This document shows, piece by piece, positions 1-7,099 of a stretch of 11,965 nt of DNA. The notes under the pieces were generated by a model. The model was given only the letters and a program-made list of their open reading frames with translations, was not told where the DNA came from and did no database searches. The DNA lies in the NCBI GenBank assembly GCA_017549085.1, contig JAFYVO010000226.1, forward strand, positions 1 to 11,965. Reading direction: 5' to 3'. The DNA comes from Thermoguttaceae bacterium. GTDB lineage: Bacteria > Planctomycetota > Planctomycetia > Pirellulales > Thermoguttaceae. A program made the translations under genes and the position numbers. Within the stretch, counting starts at the first letter, position 1, and each line of letters starts with the position of its first letter.

Positions 1-1
1 C

Positions 2-256
2 GAAATTGCCGTTTATACCGATCGCGTCGATATTTCCGAGGAAATCGTTCGTTTTTATTCGCATCTCAAGCAATTTGAAGAAACGATGGAAAACGAGCCG
101 ATTTGCGGTAAAAAACTTGACTTTATCACTCAAGAGATGTTTCGCGAGACGAATACGATTGGATCGAAGGCGAACTCGCCCGACGTGCTGGCGCGCGTTG
201 TCGAGATGAAGTCGGGAATTGAACGTATCCGCGAGATGGTGCAAAACGTCGAATAA
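2..256 (+). CDS. yicC: YicC-family protein (putative endoribonuclease), C-terminal part
   Basis: The 5' end lies outside the window. The last 84 codons are open from base 2 to a TAA at 254-256. The tail contains KKLDFITQEMFRETNTIGSK, followed by VVEMKSGIERIREMVQNVE, which is the hallmark C-terminal end of the YicC/YloC family (DUF1732 region). Family members are about 290 residues long, so roughly the last 30% is seen. E. coli YicC has been linked to RNA degradation as an endoribonuclease; that role here is inferred from family membership only. The stop is 15 bases before gmk, so the two genes are probably co-transcribed. A yicC-gmk-rpoZ order is common in bacteria, which supports the call. 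Confidence 0.92.
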   Translation, partial: EIAVYTDRVDISEEIVRFYSHLKQFEETMENEPICGKKLDFITQEMFRETNTIGSKANSPDVLARVVEMKSGIERIREMVQNVE

Positions 257-271
257 GGGCGGCGAGGGAAG

Positions 272-871
272 ATGAAAAAAGAAGACGGACAAGCGGACGG
301 CGGCGCGACGCCGCGCGGACGAGTGTTGGTTTTTTCCGGCCCGTCCGGCGTTGGGAAGGGAACGCTTCTTAAGCGGCTTTTCGCTGAAACCGATTTCCCG
401 TTGGTTTCGAGCGTTTCCGCGACGACGCGCGCTCCGCGTCCCGGCGAAGTCGACGGCGTCGATTACCGTTTTTTGAGTCGCGAAGAATTTTTGCGTCGGC
501 GCGAGGCGGGCGAGTTTCTCGAATCGTTTGAAGTATACGCCGGCGGCGCGCTTTACGGGACCCTTCGCGAAGACGTCGAGGCGGCTCTTTCGCGAGGCGA
601 CTGGGTCGTTTTGGAGATTGACGTAAAGGGCGCGGCGAGCGTCGCGGCGACGTATTCCGACGCCGAGACGGTTTTTATTGAGCCGCCGTCGATCGAGGCT
701 TTGCGCGAACGGTTGAAGGGGCGCGGTTCGGAAGGCGACGCGGAGATCGAAAAACGCGTCGCGCAGGCCGAGACGGAGTTGGCGGCGAGCGGTTTTTATC
801 GTTGGCGCGTCGTTAACGACGACTTGGACGAAGCATTCAAAAAAATAGTCGCTTTTTTAAGCGAAAAATAA
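272..871 (+). CDS. gmk: Guanylate kinase
   Basis: Cytosolic enzyme that phosphorylates GMP to GDP with ATP, needed for GTP and dGTP supply. The 199 residues match the usual length of about 200. The P-loop GPSGVGKGT is at residues 23-31, with Lys29 as the phosphate-binding lysine. The GMP-binding segment [17 protein letters not shown] is at about 49-65, and the YGT motif at about 95-97. The lid segment RLKGRGSE is near 147-154, and the C-terminal VVNDDLD motif near 180. The ATG at 272 is preceded by a purine-rich GAGGGAAG ribosome-binding stretch. The first 16 residues, before [10 protein letters not shown], are a short polar, non-conserved extension. Phe codons are mostly TTT (8 of 11), unlike the ribosomal genes further on. 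It sits between yicC and rpoZ. Confidence 0.97.
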   Translation: MKKEDGQADGGATPRGRVLVFSGPSGVGKGTLLKRLFAETDFPLVSSVSATTRAPRPGEVDGVDYRFLSREEFLRRREAGEFLESFEVYAGGALYGTLREDVEAALSRGDWVVLEIDVKGAASVAATYSDAETVFIEPPSIEALRERLKGRGSEGDAEIEKRVAQAETELAASGFYRWRVVNDDLDEAFKKIVAFLSEK

Positions 872-956
872 TCGCGGCGCAAGCGTTGGCGGCGCGCGAA
901 ATAAACGAAAAGAACGAAAAGTTAAAACGACGCGGCGGCGTCGAGGAGCTGCAAAA

Positions 957-1223
957 ATGATTGAAGAACTCAAAGAAGAAAAGCTGATCGAGAAAGTTGG
1001 CGGTCGTTTTCGTCTTTCCGCGCTGATTCAAAAGCGGCTTGTTGTTTTGAATAAAAGTCAACGTCCGTTTGTTTCCGCGGCGGATAAAAAAGATAAACTG
1101 CAAATCGTTATTCAAGAGATTTTGGAAGATAAAATCTATTTGAATATGGACGGCGAAGTCGTTGAAAATGTTCCGGCGGCGACGGAAAACGTCGACGATT
1201 CGTTTCTTTCTCCCTTTGAATGA
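957..1223 (+). CDS. rpoZ: DNA-directed RNA polymerase omega subunit
   Basis: Small subunit that binds the beta' C-terminal region and helps RNA polymerase assemble. It has 88 residues, typical of the family. The conserved core is [21 protein letters not shown] at about 15-35 (the R-L-A/S-x-x-x-Q/A-KR pattern of omega), followed by a helix with [16 protein letters not shown]. The tail of about 20 residues is acidic. The start ATG is supported by GAGGAG at 943-948, eight bases upstream. It lies 85 bases after gmk and 14 bases before the decarboxylase gene, so these genes look like one transcription unit. A minus-strand reading frame overlapping it shows no recognisable protein and was discarded. 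Confidence 0.93.
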   Translation: MIEELKEEKLIEKVGGRFRLSALIQKRLVVLNKSQRPFVSAADKKDKLQIVIQEILEDKIYLNMDGEVVENVPAATENVDDSFLSPFE

Positions 1224-1237
1224 TTCTCTGAATTGAG

Positions 1238-1804
1238 ATGGGCGAACGCGATTATTCCGACGTGGTCGGGCGTGAATTGTTGCTTGGCGTTTGCGGCGGG
1301 ATCGCCGCCTATAAGGCGGCGGCGTTGACTAGTTTGGCGCGTAAAGCGGGACTCGGCGTTACGGTTGTTATGACGGAGGCGGCGACGAAGCTTGTCGCGC
1401 CAAAAACGTTTGAGGCCCTTTCGTCGCGCCCCGTCGCGACGACGATGTGGGGGCCGAACGTCGCGCACCCGCACATTGAGTTGGCGCGTCAGGCGGACGT
1501 TTTCTGCATAGCCCCCGCGACGGCGAACACGATGGCGAAGGCGGCCGCCGGGTTTGCGGATAATTTGTTGACTTCAACGATTCTTGCGTTTACTGGAACG
1601 CTGATTTACGCTCCCGCGATGAACGCCGCGATGTGGGAAAAGCCGGCGACGCGGCGAAATCTTCGGCAAATAATTGAAGACGGCGCGACGATCGTCGGGC
1701 CCGAGACTGGGCGTTTTAGTTGCGGCGAGGCGGGCGTCGGGCGAATGGCCGAGCCGGAAGCGGTGTTTGACGCTATTATCGCGGCGATGCGAGCGGGACG
1801 CTAA
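1238..1804 (+). CDS. coaC: Phosphopantothenoylcysteine decarboxylase (stand-alone CoaC, HFCD flavoprotein)
   Basis: FMN enzyme that decarboxylates 4'-phosphopantothenoylcysteine to phosphopantetheine in coenzyme A synthesis. GGIAAYK at 20-26 is the flavin-fold start. His79 in HIELARQAD matches the active-site His of Dfp. GFADNLLTS at about 105-113 and APAMNAAMW at 125-133 give the PxMNxxMW motif with Asn129. SCGEAGVGRM at 161-170 supplies the catalytic Cys162 of the substrate-binding flap. All three catalytic residues of E. coli CoaC are therefore present. The protein ends at 188 residues, shortly after the flap, so the CoaB ligase half found in the usual fusion of about 400 residues is missing. 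CoaB should be encoded elsewhere. The residue set argues against the related UbiX or LanD-type flavoproteins. The Shine-Dalgarno upstream of the ATG is weak. Confidence 0.9.
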   Translation: MGERDYSDVVGRELLLGVCGGIAAYKAAALTSLARKAGLGVTVVMTEAATKLVAPKTFEALSSRPVATTMWGPNVAHPHIELARQADVFCIAPATANTMAKAAAGFADNLLTSTILAFTGTLIYAPAMNAAMWEKPATRRNLRQIIEDGATIVGPETGRFSCGEAGVGRMAEPEAVFDAIIAAMRAGR

Positions 1805-2026
1805 GGTTTCTTTAGAGCGTTTTATTGGGCGCGCGGCGATAAGAGGCGGGGAAAAACGGCGGCGGTGAAAAACGGTTGTAGCGGTTGTGATGATTGCGAT
1901 AACGCGTTGATTGTCTAACGAACGAGCGGTCGGCTTCTAAAATGCTAAAATCAAGCCCAAAATTGCCGTTTTTACCCAATTTACCGCAAAAAGTGGAAAA
2001 AAAGAGAAAAATATCTATTTGCCCCC
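1805..2026. other. Gene-free stretch after coaC
   Basis: No frame on either strand gives a recognisable protein, and I see no convincing intrinsic terminator or tRNA. The stretch moves from CpG-rich to A-rich sequence (about 1935-2015) just before the promoter. The A-rich part may help promoter activity as an UP-like element, but that is only inference. Confidence 0.5.
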
Positions 2027-2054
2027 TTGTGTAACGGCATTCTTCGGATATAAT
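2027..2054 (+). promoter_or_regulatory. Sigma70-type promoter for the S10 cluster
   Basis: A -35 box TTGTGT (2027-2032) is separated by 16 bases from a perfect -10 box TATAAT (2049-2054). The upstream flank is A/T-rich. Transcription would start near 2061, giving a leader of about 389 nt before rpsJ. The predicted start falls right at the beginning of the nested inverted repeats of the leader, which supports the placement. No other box pair this good was seen in the gap. Confidence 0.65.
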
Positions 2055-2060
2055 CCAATA

Positions 2061-2449
2061 GTCGTTGCAAATTACCGGCGACAAAGAACGTCGACGAGCG
2101 CCGCTTGCAAATTCTTACGATGCTAAGCGCAGTGAGCCGAGTAGCCATGAGGGCGACGTTCGACCGCGGTTTCAATCGGAACTTCGGCGAACGCGAGTTT
2201 CACATTGACGTTCTTTGAGTAGAGAAAGCCCCCTTTCGCTCAACGGGTTTGGCTAAATTAGTCGGCGACTGCAACATATTAGAAAATTATCGAGCAAAAT
2301 CGATTTTCCCGCGGATGAAAAAGACGACGGGAATTGCGTAAAACAAGAATTGCGCGTCAGAAAAAGATTTTAGCGCTGGAAAATGCGCGAAGCATTGACG
2401 TCGATTCCGGATATTTGTCAATCAGGTTTGGAAAGAACGGAGAATTACA
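2061..2449 (+). promoter_or_regulatory. Long structured 5' leader of rpsJ (possible cis-regulatory RNA)
   Basis: This gap contains no plausible protein but several nested inverted repeats. GTTGCA (2064-2069) pairs with TGCAAC (2270-2275). CAAAGAACGTC (2082-2092) pairs perfectly with GACGTTCTTTG (2207-2217), and one G-U and one A-U pair extend this to 13 pairs (2082-2094 with 2205-2217). CGTTCG-A-CCG (2157-2166) pairs with CGG-CGAACG (2185-2193). A weaker CGCTT/AAGCG pair lies at 2102-2106/2125-2129. A separate hairpin spans about 2282-2308. Together they suggest one folded domain of about 215 nt starting at the predicted transcript 5' end. In E. coli the S10 leader mediates repression by L4; a similar role here is inference. 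No known riboswitch or leader family was recognised, and a free-standing small RNA is also possible. Confidence 0.5.
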
Positions 2450-2779
2450 GTGTCGACTTCCGACAACGCCATCATCAGAATTCGTATGGAAGCTTACGAT
2501 CACGCCACGCTTGACCAAAGCGCGCTTGAGATCGTCGAAACCGCTAAACGCACCGGCTCGATCGTTCGGGGCCCGATTCCGCTCCCGACGCGTATCGAAC
2601 AATACACCGTCCTTTCCAGCCCGCACGTTGACAAAAAAGCCCGTCAACAATTTGAGATTCGTACGCACAAACGCGTTATCGATATCGTTCAAGCGACTGC
2701 GAAGACGATCGACGCGCTGAACAAGCTGAACCTTCCGGCCGGCGTCGATATCAAGATTAAAGCGACGGGCGCTCGTTAA
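2450..2779 (+). CDS. rpsJ: 30S ribosomal protein S10
   Basis: Small-subunit head protein, also the NusE transcription antitermination factor in well-studied bacteria. The 109 residues contain [28 protein letters not shown], then [35 protein letters not shown], the diagnostic S10 core. The C-terminal [14 protein letters not shown] is also typical. The start is GTG at 2450, preceded by GGAG at 2439-2442 seven bases upstream; no ATG occurs until inside the conserved domain. The tail has a few residues beyond the usual IKI end. It is the first gene of the S10-spc cluster, behind a long leader, and lies 108 bases before rplC. Confidence 0.97.
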   Translation: MSTSDNAIIRIRMEAYDHATLDQSALEIVETAKRTGSIVRGPIPLPTRIEQYTVLSSPHVDKKARQQFEIRTHKRVIDIVQATAKTIDALNKLNLPAGVDIKIKATGAR

Positions 2780-2887
2780 TCTGCACTGAAAATTAAACGT
2801 CGTAACGGCCTTCACCCAACGATAGACGGGCCGCAATGCGATTTAAATAAAATCTGTCTGCGATAGACATATAGAGGAAAAAGAGAT

Positions 2888-3607
2888 ATGGGTATCGGTT
2901 TACTTGGGCAAAAACTCGGTATGAGCCAGTTATACACCGAACAGGGAGAAGTGATTCCTGTTACCGTTATTCAAGCGGGTCCGTGCTGCGTTCTTCAAGT
3001 GAAGACGATGGAACGCGACGGTTATGAAGCCGTCCAACTCGGTTACAAAGACAAACCGCGTCGTCTCGCTCGCAAGAGCGAACGCGGCCACGTCGCCAAT
3101 ATCGACAGCAAACGTCAAAAGGCGGCTGTCGCGGCGGGCGTCGAAGTCGCTAAGAAAGCGGATTGCGAACCGAAACGCTTCATTCGCGAATTCCGCGTTC
3201 CGGTTGAAGGTTTCGAAGTCGGTCAAAACTACGACGTTGAAGTTTTCAACGACGTCGTTGCGGTCGACGTTACAGCTCGCAGCAAAGGTCGCGGTTACGC
3301 CGGGGCGATGAAACGCCACAATTTCAGCGGTCAACGCGCGACGCACGGCGTTAAGAAATGCCACCGTCACCTCGGTTCGACCGGTTGCAGCGCCTACCCG
3401 AGCCGCACCCCGAAAGGGAAGCGCATGCCGGGGCACTATGGCAACGCCAAGTGCACGGTTCGCAATCAAAAGGTTGTCGTTGTCGATAAAGAAAATAATT
3501 TGCTCGTCATTCGCGGCGCCGTCCCGGGCCCGATCGGCTCCTATGTCGCGATTCGTCCGACGAATAAGTTGCCGGCTCCGAAGCACAACAAGTGGCGTCT
3601 CGCCTGA
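2888..3607 (+). CDS. rplC: 50S ribosomal protein L3
   Basis: Early-assembling 23S rRNA-binding protein whose loop reaches toward the peptidyl transferase centre. It begins GIGLLGQKLGMSQLYTEQGEVIPVTVIQAGPC, the standard L3 start. The tip loop NFSGQRATHGVKKCHRHLGS is at about 145-164; Gln149 corresponds to the glutamine that PrmB methylates in E. coli. KGKRMPGHYG follows at about 176-185. At 239 residues it is about 30 longer than the E. coli protein, through a basic insert around 57-100 and a longer C-terminus. GAGGA at 2874-2878 precedes the ATG. The upstream spacer has a small hairpin (TGTCT 2855-2859 with AGACA 2865-2869) just before the ribosome-binding site. Phe is TTC in all five cases. 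Confidence 0.97.
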   Translation: MGIGLLGQKLGMSQLYTEQGEVIPVTVIQAGPCCVLQVKTMERDGYEAVQLGYKDKPRRLARKSERGHVANIDSKRQKAAVAAGVEVAKKADCEPKRFIREFRVPVEGFEVGQNYDVEVFNDVVAVDVTARSKGRGYAGAMKRHNFSGQRATHGVKKCHRHLGSTGCSAYPSRTPKGKRMPGHYGNAKCTVRNQKVVVVDKENNLLVIRGAVPGPIGSYVAIRPTNKLPAPKHNKWRLA

Positions 3608-3666
3608 TTTTCGGACGACGTAAACGCAAATAAGAAAACAAATATCTAATTTGAATATTGAGTAAA

Positions 3667-4296
3667 ATGACTAACTTACCGATTTACGACAAGACCGGCG
3701 CCCAAGTCGGGTCCTATGAACTCGATCTCGACGCGATGGCGCCGAAGGTCAGCAAACAGTTGCTTCACGACGCCGTCGTGATGTACCAAGCGAACCTTCG
3801 TCAAGGTTCCGCGAAAACGAAGACTCGTTCCGAAGTTTCCGGCTCCCGTAAAAAGATGTACCGTCAAAAGGGCACGGGTAACGCTCGCGCCGGTCACAAA
3901 CGTAGCGGCGTTCGTCGCGGCGGCGGTCATATCTTCGCCAAAACTCCGAAAGACTGGTCGTACCGTCTCCCGCGCAAAGCGCTGAAACTCGCGACCCGTA
4001 TGGCGATGGCCGAAAAAATTCGCGCCGAATTCGTTAAGGTTATCGACGTTCTTCAAGTCGAAGCTCCGAAAACGAAAGTCGTCGCCGACGTTCTCGGCAA
4101 ACTCGCGATCGAAAAGACGGTTCTCGTTGTCGTCGATAAATACGACGCGAATATGTACCTCAGCGTTCGCAATATTCCGACGGCGAAGATTCTTCCCGTT
4201 TCCGACCTGAACGCTTACGAAATTCTTCGACCGAAACAAGTTTTGGTTACGAAATCGGCGATGGATGCGTTCGTTAAAACCCGCGTCGAAGCCTGA
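3667..4296 (+). CDS. rplD: 50S ribosomal protein L4
   Basis: 23S rRNA-binding protein whose extended loop lines the polypeptide exit tunnel; in E. coli it also represses its own operon. The protein has 209 residues. Its N-terminus TNLPIYDKTGAQVGSYEL is the usual short strand pair. The tunnel loop runs from TKTRSEVSGSRKKMYRQKGTG through GHKRSGVRRGGGHIFA, at about 50-90. It ends in a Rossmann-like half with KTVLVVVDKYD and an ILRPKQVLVTKSAM segment. I chose the ATG at 3667 because the protein then begins as most L4 proteins do. An in-frame TTG three codons earlier (3658) cannot be excluded. No strong Shine-Dalgarno is visible, and the start lies in an A/T-rich context. Confidence 0.95.
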   Translation: MTNLPIYDKTGAQVGSYELDLDAMAPKVSKQLLHDAVVMYQANLRQGSAKTKTRSEVSGSRKKMYRQKGTGNARAGHKRSGVRRGGGHIFAKTPKDWSYRLPRKALKLATRMAMAEKIRAEFVKVIDVLQVEAPKTKVVADVLGKLAIEKTVLVVVDKYDANMYLSVRNIPTAKILPVSDLNAYEILRPKQVLVTKSAMDAFVKTRVEA

Positions 4297-4353
4297 GCTT
4301 AGCTTGGTTGGACGTTAGGAATTAAACGAACCAGAAAAATAAGGAATAAGACA

Positions 4354-4671
4354 ATGCCTCAATGCAAAGACGTTACCGATACCAAACTCGTTCTCGAGCC
4401 GTATCAAGTCATTATTCGCCCGATCGTTACCGAAAAAGCTTTCCACAACTCGTCGGCGCGCAACACCTACACCTTCGAAGTCAACAAATTGGCCTCGAAG
4501 CTGGATATTAAAGACGCGATTGAAGCGCTCTACGACGTTAAAGTCGTCGCCGTCAGCACGCAAAACCGTCAAGGTAAAAAGCGTCGCACTCGCAAGGGCG
4601 TCGGTTGCACGAAATCGTGGAAAAAAGCGATGGTCAAGTTGGACGACGAATATCGTCTCGATCTTTATTGA
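4354..4671 (+). CDS. rplW: 50S ribosomal protein L23
   Basis: Protein at the exit of the peptide tunnel, the docking point for trigger factor and signal recognition particle. It has 105 residues. The IIRPIVTEKAFHNSSARNTYTFEVNKLASKLDIKDAIEALYDVKVVAVST block is the complete conserved L23 fold. It is followed by the basic loop QGKKRRTRKGVGCTKSWKKAMVKLD. The first 15 or so residues before the core are a mild extension. AAGGA at 4341-4345 supports the ATG. It lies 57 bases after rplD and 59 before rplB, the standard order. Confidence 0.96.
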   Translation: MPQCKDVTDTKLVLEPYQVIIRPIVTEKAFHNSSARNTYTFEVNKLASKLDIKDAIEALYDVKVVAVSTQNRQGKKRRTRKGVGCTKSWKKAMVKLDDEYRLDLY

Positions 4672-4730
4672 TCGGCCTGCGTTTCGAAGTGAAAAGAAAA
4701 TCAACGTAATTTAATAGCGAGATTAACATA

Positions 4731-5588
4731 ATGGGTATTCGACGATACAAACCGAATAACGCGGGTCGGCGAAACATGAGCGTCAGCGACTTTGCCGAGC
4801 TGACGAAAGGCGCGAAGCCGGAAAAAAGCCTTCTCCGTCCGAAGCGTCGTTGCAACGGTCGCAATAATCAAGGGGTTATCACCGTTCGCCATCGCGGCGG
4901 CGGCCACAAACGTCAACTGCGTTTGATCGACTTCCGTCGCAATAAGGACGGTATTCCGGCGCGCGTTGAATCGATTCAATACGACCCGAACCGTACCGCT
5001 CGTATCGCGCTCTTGGTCTACGCCGACGGCGAAAAACGCTATGTCGTCGCTCCGGAAGGCGTTACCGTCGGTATGACGCTCAACAGCGGCGCCTCCGCCG
5101 AACCGCGCGTCGGGAACTGCCTCCCGTTGAACAAGATTCCGCTCGGTTCCGAAATTCACAATATCGAACTTCGTCCGGGTCGCGGCGGTTGCATGTGCCG
5201 TAGCGCCGGTTCGAAAGCGACGCTTGTCGCTCGCGAAGAAAACTGGGCGCAAATTACGCTCCCGAGCGGCGAAATCCGTCGTATTCCGAGCTCCTGCCGC
5301 GCCGTCATCGGCGTCGTTGGGAACGGCGAACACATGAACATCGTCCTCGGTAAAGCCGGTCGCAACCGTTGGCTCGGTCGTCGTCCGTATGTCCGCGGCA
5401 CCGCGATGAACCCGATCGACCACCCGCACGGGGGTGGTGAAGGCCGCACCAAGGGCGGTCGTCATCCGGTTAGCCCGACGGGTAAGCCGACCAAAGGCAC
5501 CTCGACCCGTAAACACAAGAAGCCGTCGAACAAGGCGATTATTCGCCGTCGCCGCAGCCGTCGCTACGGCGTCCTGAAACTTTCCTGA
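4731..5588 (+). CDS. rplB: 50S ribosomal protein L2
   Basis: One of the most conserved 23S rRNA-binding proteins, needed for subunit joining and peptidyl transferase activity. The 285 residues start [20 protein letters not shown]. The RNA-binding domain contains [23 protein letters not shown] (48-70). The C-terminal domain holds [16 protein letters not shown] (225-240), with His231 matching the important His229 of E. coli. [10 protein letters not shown] follows at 242-251, with Thr where many L2 proteins have Trp. The segment [13 protein letters not shown] (150-162) has two cysteines, C154 and C156, at positions that are usually not cysteine. The basic tail [14 protein letters not shown] is a little longer than usual. 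A hairpin follows the stop. Confidence 0.97.
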   Translation: MGIRRYKPNNAGRRNMSVSDFAELTKGAKPEKSLLRPKRRCNGRNNQGVITVRHRGGGHKRQLRLIDFRRNKDGIPARVESIQYDPNRTARIALLVYADGEKRYVVAPEGVTVGMTLNSGASAEPRVGNCLPLNKIPLGSEIHNIELRPGRGGCMCRSAGSKATLVAREENWAQITLPSGEIRRIPSSCRAVIGVVGNGEHMNIVLGKAGRNRWLGRRPYVRGTAMNPIDHPHGGGEGRTKGGRHPVSPTGKPTKGTSTRKHKKPSNKAIIRRRRSRRYGVLKLS

Positions 5589-5611
5589 TAGCGATTGGTT
5601 TGTAAATTGAC

Positions 5612-5655
5612 GGGAGGAAAGGGAAGCCTCCGACTTCCTCCCTCGGTTTAGTTTT
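5612..5655 (+). terminator. Hairpin with T-rich tail between rplB and rpsS
   Basis: GGGAGGAA (5612-5619) pairs perfectly with TTCCTCCC (5635-5642) around a 15-base loop. An alternative GAGG/CCTC pairing within the left arm and loop is possible. It is followed by a T-rich but interrupted stretch (about 5646-5655). It could be a leaky terminator, an attenuator or an RNA stability element in the 103-base spacer. The tail is too broken for a strong terminator call. Confidence 0.4.
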
Positions 5656-5691
5656 CCGCAGCAAAATAAGAAAACTTCAACTGGAAAATAA

Positions 5692-5958
5692 ATGAGTAGA
5701 TCACTTAAAAAGGGTCCGTTCGTTGATTATAAACTTTTCGCTAAAATCGAAAAGCTCGATCAACAGGGCAAAAAAGAACCGGTTAAGACTTGGGCGCGCG
5801 CTTGCACGATCGTCCCCGAATTTGTCGGCCACACGTTCCTCGTTCACAACGGCAAAGCGTTTTTGAAGGTTTTCGTTACCGAAGAAATGGTCGGCCACAA
5901 GTTGGGCGAATTCTCGTTGACTCGCGTTTTCCGCGGCCACGGCGGCAAAGGCAAATAA
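5692..5958 (+). CDS. rpsS: 30S ribosomal protein S19
   Basis: Small-subunit head protein that works with S13 at the subunit interface. It has 88 residues. [22 protein letters not shown] is the standard opening. The core [48 protein letters not shown] is fully conserved in pattern. The end [11 protein letters not shown] is the usual basic tail. GGAA at 5683-5686 and an A-rich stretch precede the ATG. It lies 103 bases after rplB, across a hairpin, and 18 bases before rplV. Confidence 0.96.
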   Translation: MSRSLKKGPFVDYKLFAKIEKLDQQGKKEPVKTWARACTIVPEFVGHTFLVHNGKAFLKVFVTEEMVGHKLGEFSLTRVFRGHGGKGK

Positions 5959-5976
5959 TTCGGATAGGTGCGAACA

Positions 5977-6330
5977 ATGCAAGAAGAAAAATTGAACCAA
6001 GTTCCTCAATATCGCGCGAAACACAAGTTTGCGCAGATTAGCGCTCAAAAAGTTCGCGTTTTCGCGGACTTGATTCGCGGCAAATACGCCGACGAAGCGA
6101 TGACGCTCCTGCAATGCTATCCGAACCGCGGCGCGCGTATGCTCGAAAAAGTCCTGAAAAGCGCGATGCACAACGCCGAAGACCTCCGCGCTTCGTCGAT
6201 TGAAGACCTCCGAATCGTCGACGTTCGCGTCGACGGCGGCCCGATGGCTCGTCGTTGGAAGGCTGGTTCGCGCGGCATGTCCACGGTGATCAAACGCCGC
6301 TCGAGCCACATCAGCGTCGTCTTGGAGTAA
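5977..6330 (+). CDS. rplV: 50S ribosomal protein L22
   Basis: 23S rRNA-binding protein whose hairpin lines the exit tunnel opposite L4. It has 117 residues. The YRAKHKFAQISAQKVRVFADLIRGK segment (about 12-36) is the conserved N-terminal domain. The LLQCYPNRGARMLEKVLKSAMHNAE helix follows. The tunnel hairpin is DLRIVDVRVDGGPMARRWKAGSRGMSTVIKRRSSHISVVLE. I chose the ATG at 5977, which has AGG eight bases upstream, over an in-frame GTG at 5968 that would leave almost no room for a ribosome-binding site. Cys46 in the helical part is not a known functional residue. Confidence 0.95.
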   Translation: MQEEKLNQVPQYRAKHKFAQISAQKVRVFADLIRGKYADEAMTLLQCYPNRGARMLEKVLKSAMHNAEDLRASSIEDLRIVDVRVDGGPMARRWKAGSRGMSTVIKRRSSHISVVLE

Positions 6331-6382
6331 TTGTCAGCTAGCACGGGCGAAAATCGCCATTAGATACAAGGACTAGTAAGTC

Positions 6383-7099
6383 ATGGGTCAAAAGGTCAAT
6401 CCCGTCGCGTTTCGCGTCGGCGTTATGGAAGATTGGAAGAGCCGTTGGTACGCTCCGAAAAAAGAATTTTCCGCGCTCCTCGTCGAAGACAAGCGAATCC
6501 GCGACTTCATTAAGAAGCAAAAGAATAAAGACGGCGTTCCGGTTTATCCGGCGATCGCGAAGATCGAAATCGAACGCACCCGCGACGAAGTTCGCGTTAT
6601 TCTCTTCGCCGCTCGTCCCGGTCAATTGATCGGTCGCAAGGGCGAAAAGATTGAAGAGCTTCAAAACGAGCTCCAAAACCTTACCGGTCGTCGCATCAAT
6701 CTGAAGATTGAACAAGTCGACGATCCGGAATTGGTCGCTCAATTGGTCGCGGAAGATATCGGCGATCAACTTTGCAAACGCGCCAGCTTCCGCCGCGTTA
6801 TGAAACACGCGATGGGCAAAGCGATGGAAAAGGGCGCCAAGGGCATTAAGATTCAACTGGCCGGACGTCTCGGCGGCGCTGAAATGGCGCGCTGCGAAAA
6901 ACAAGCGGTCGGTTCGATTCCGCTCTCGACTCTTCGCGCGAAAATTGACTACGGCTTCGCGGAAGCCAAGATCGCGCAAGGTCATATTGGGATTCAAGTT
7001 TGGATTAATCAAGGCGAATATAGCGAGGACAATAACAATGGCCAGAATGCCGAAAAGAGTCAAGCACCGAAAAGTACAAAGAGGGCGTATAAGCGGTAA
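6383..7099 (+). CDS. rpsC: 30S ribosomal protein S3
   Basis: Small-subunit protein at the mRNA entry channel with helicase-like activity. It has 238 residues. The start GQKVNPVAFRVGVMEDWKSRWYA is typical. The type II KH domain has its GxxG loop at GRKG (84-87), in RPGQLIGRKGEKIEELQNEL. The C-terminal domain shows GAKGIKIQLAGRLGGAEMAR and AEAKIAQGHIGIQVWINQGE. The last 26 or so residues, acidic then basic (ending KSTKRAYKR), lie beyond the folded core and overlap the start of rplP by 62 bases in another frame. AAGGA at 6368-6372 precedes the ATG. Confidence 0.96.
   Translation: MGQKVNPVAFRVGVMEDWKSRWYAPKKEFSALLVEDKRIRDFIKKQKNKDGVPVYPAIAKIEIERTRDEVRVILFAARPGQLIGRKGEKIEELQNELQNLTGRRINLKIEQVDDPELVAQLVAEDIGDQLCKRASFRRVMKHAMGKAMEKGAKGIKIQLAGRLGGAEMARCEKQAVGSIPLSTLRAKIDYGFAEAKIAQGHIGIQVWINQGEYSEDNNNGQNAEKSQAPKSTKRAYKR

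Noticed and set aside
1911..1951. Second possible promoter (TTGTCT with TAAAAT)
   Set aside because: The spacing to the first TAAAAT is 21 bases, outside the usual 15-19, and no good -35 box fits the second TAAAAT.
2065..2113. Direct repeat TTGCAAATT at 2065-2073 and 2105-2113
   Set aside because: Only nine bases, two copies, and in a region rich in base pairing; no sign of a mobile element or operator pair beyond this.
2151..2169. T-box-like bases (AGGG followed by ACCGCGG) in the rpsJ leader
   Set aside because: The T-box consensus has AGGGTGG-N-ACCGCG in one run; here extra bases separate the two halves. The downstream gene is ribosomal, not an aminoacyl-tRNA synthetase or amino acid gene.
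1981..2175. Minus-strand frames in the coaC-rpsJ gap
   Set aside because: Two overlapping frames (64 and 90 codons) with biased composition and no motifs. They overlap the promoter and the inverted repeats, which explain the region better.
2357..2836. Long minus-strand open frame of 159 codons over rpsJ
   Set aside because: It is a mirror frame of the conserved S10 gene, has no family resemblance and no ribosome-binding site. Similar mirror frames lie over rplC, rplD, rplB, rpsS/rplV, rpsC, rplN and rplE, produced by the CpG-rich codon pattern.
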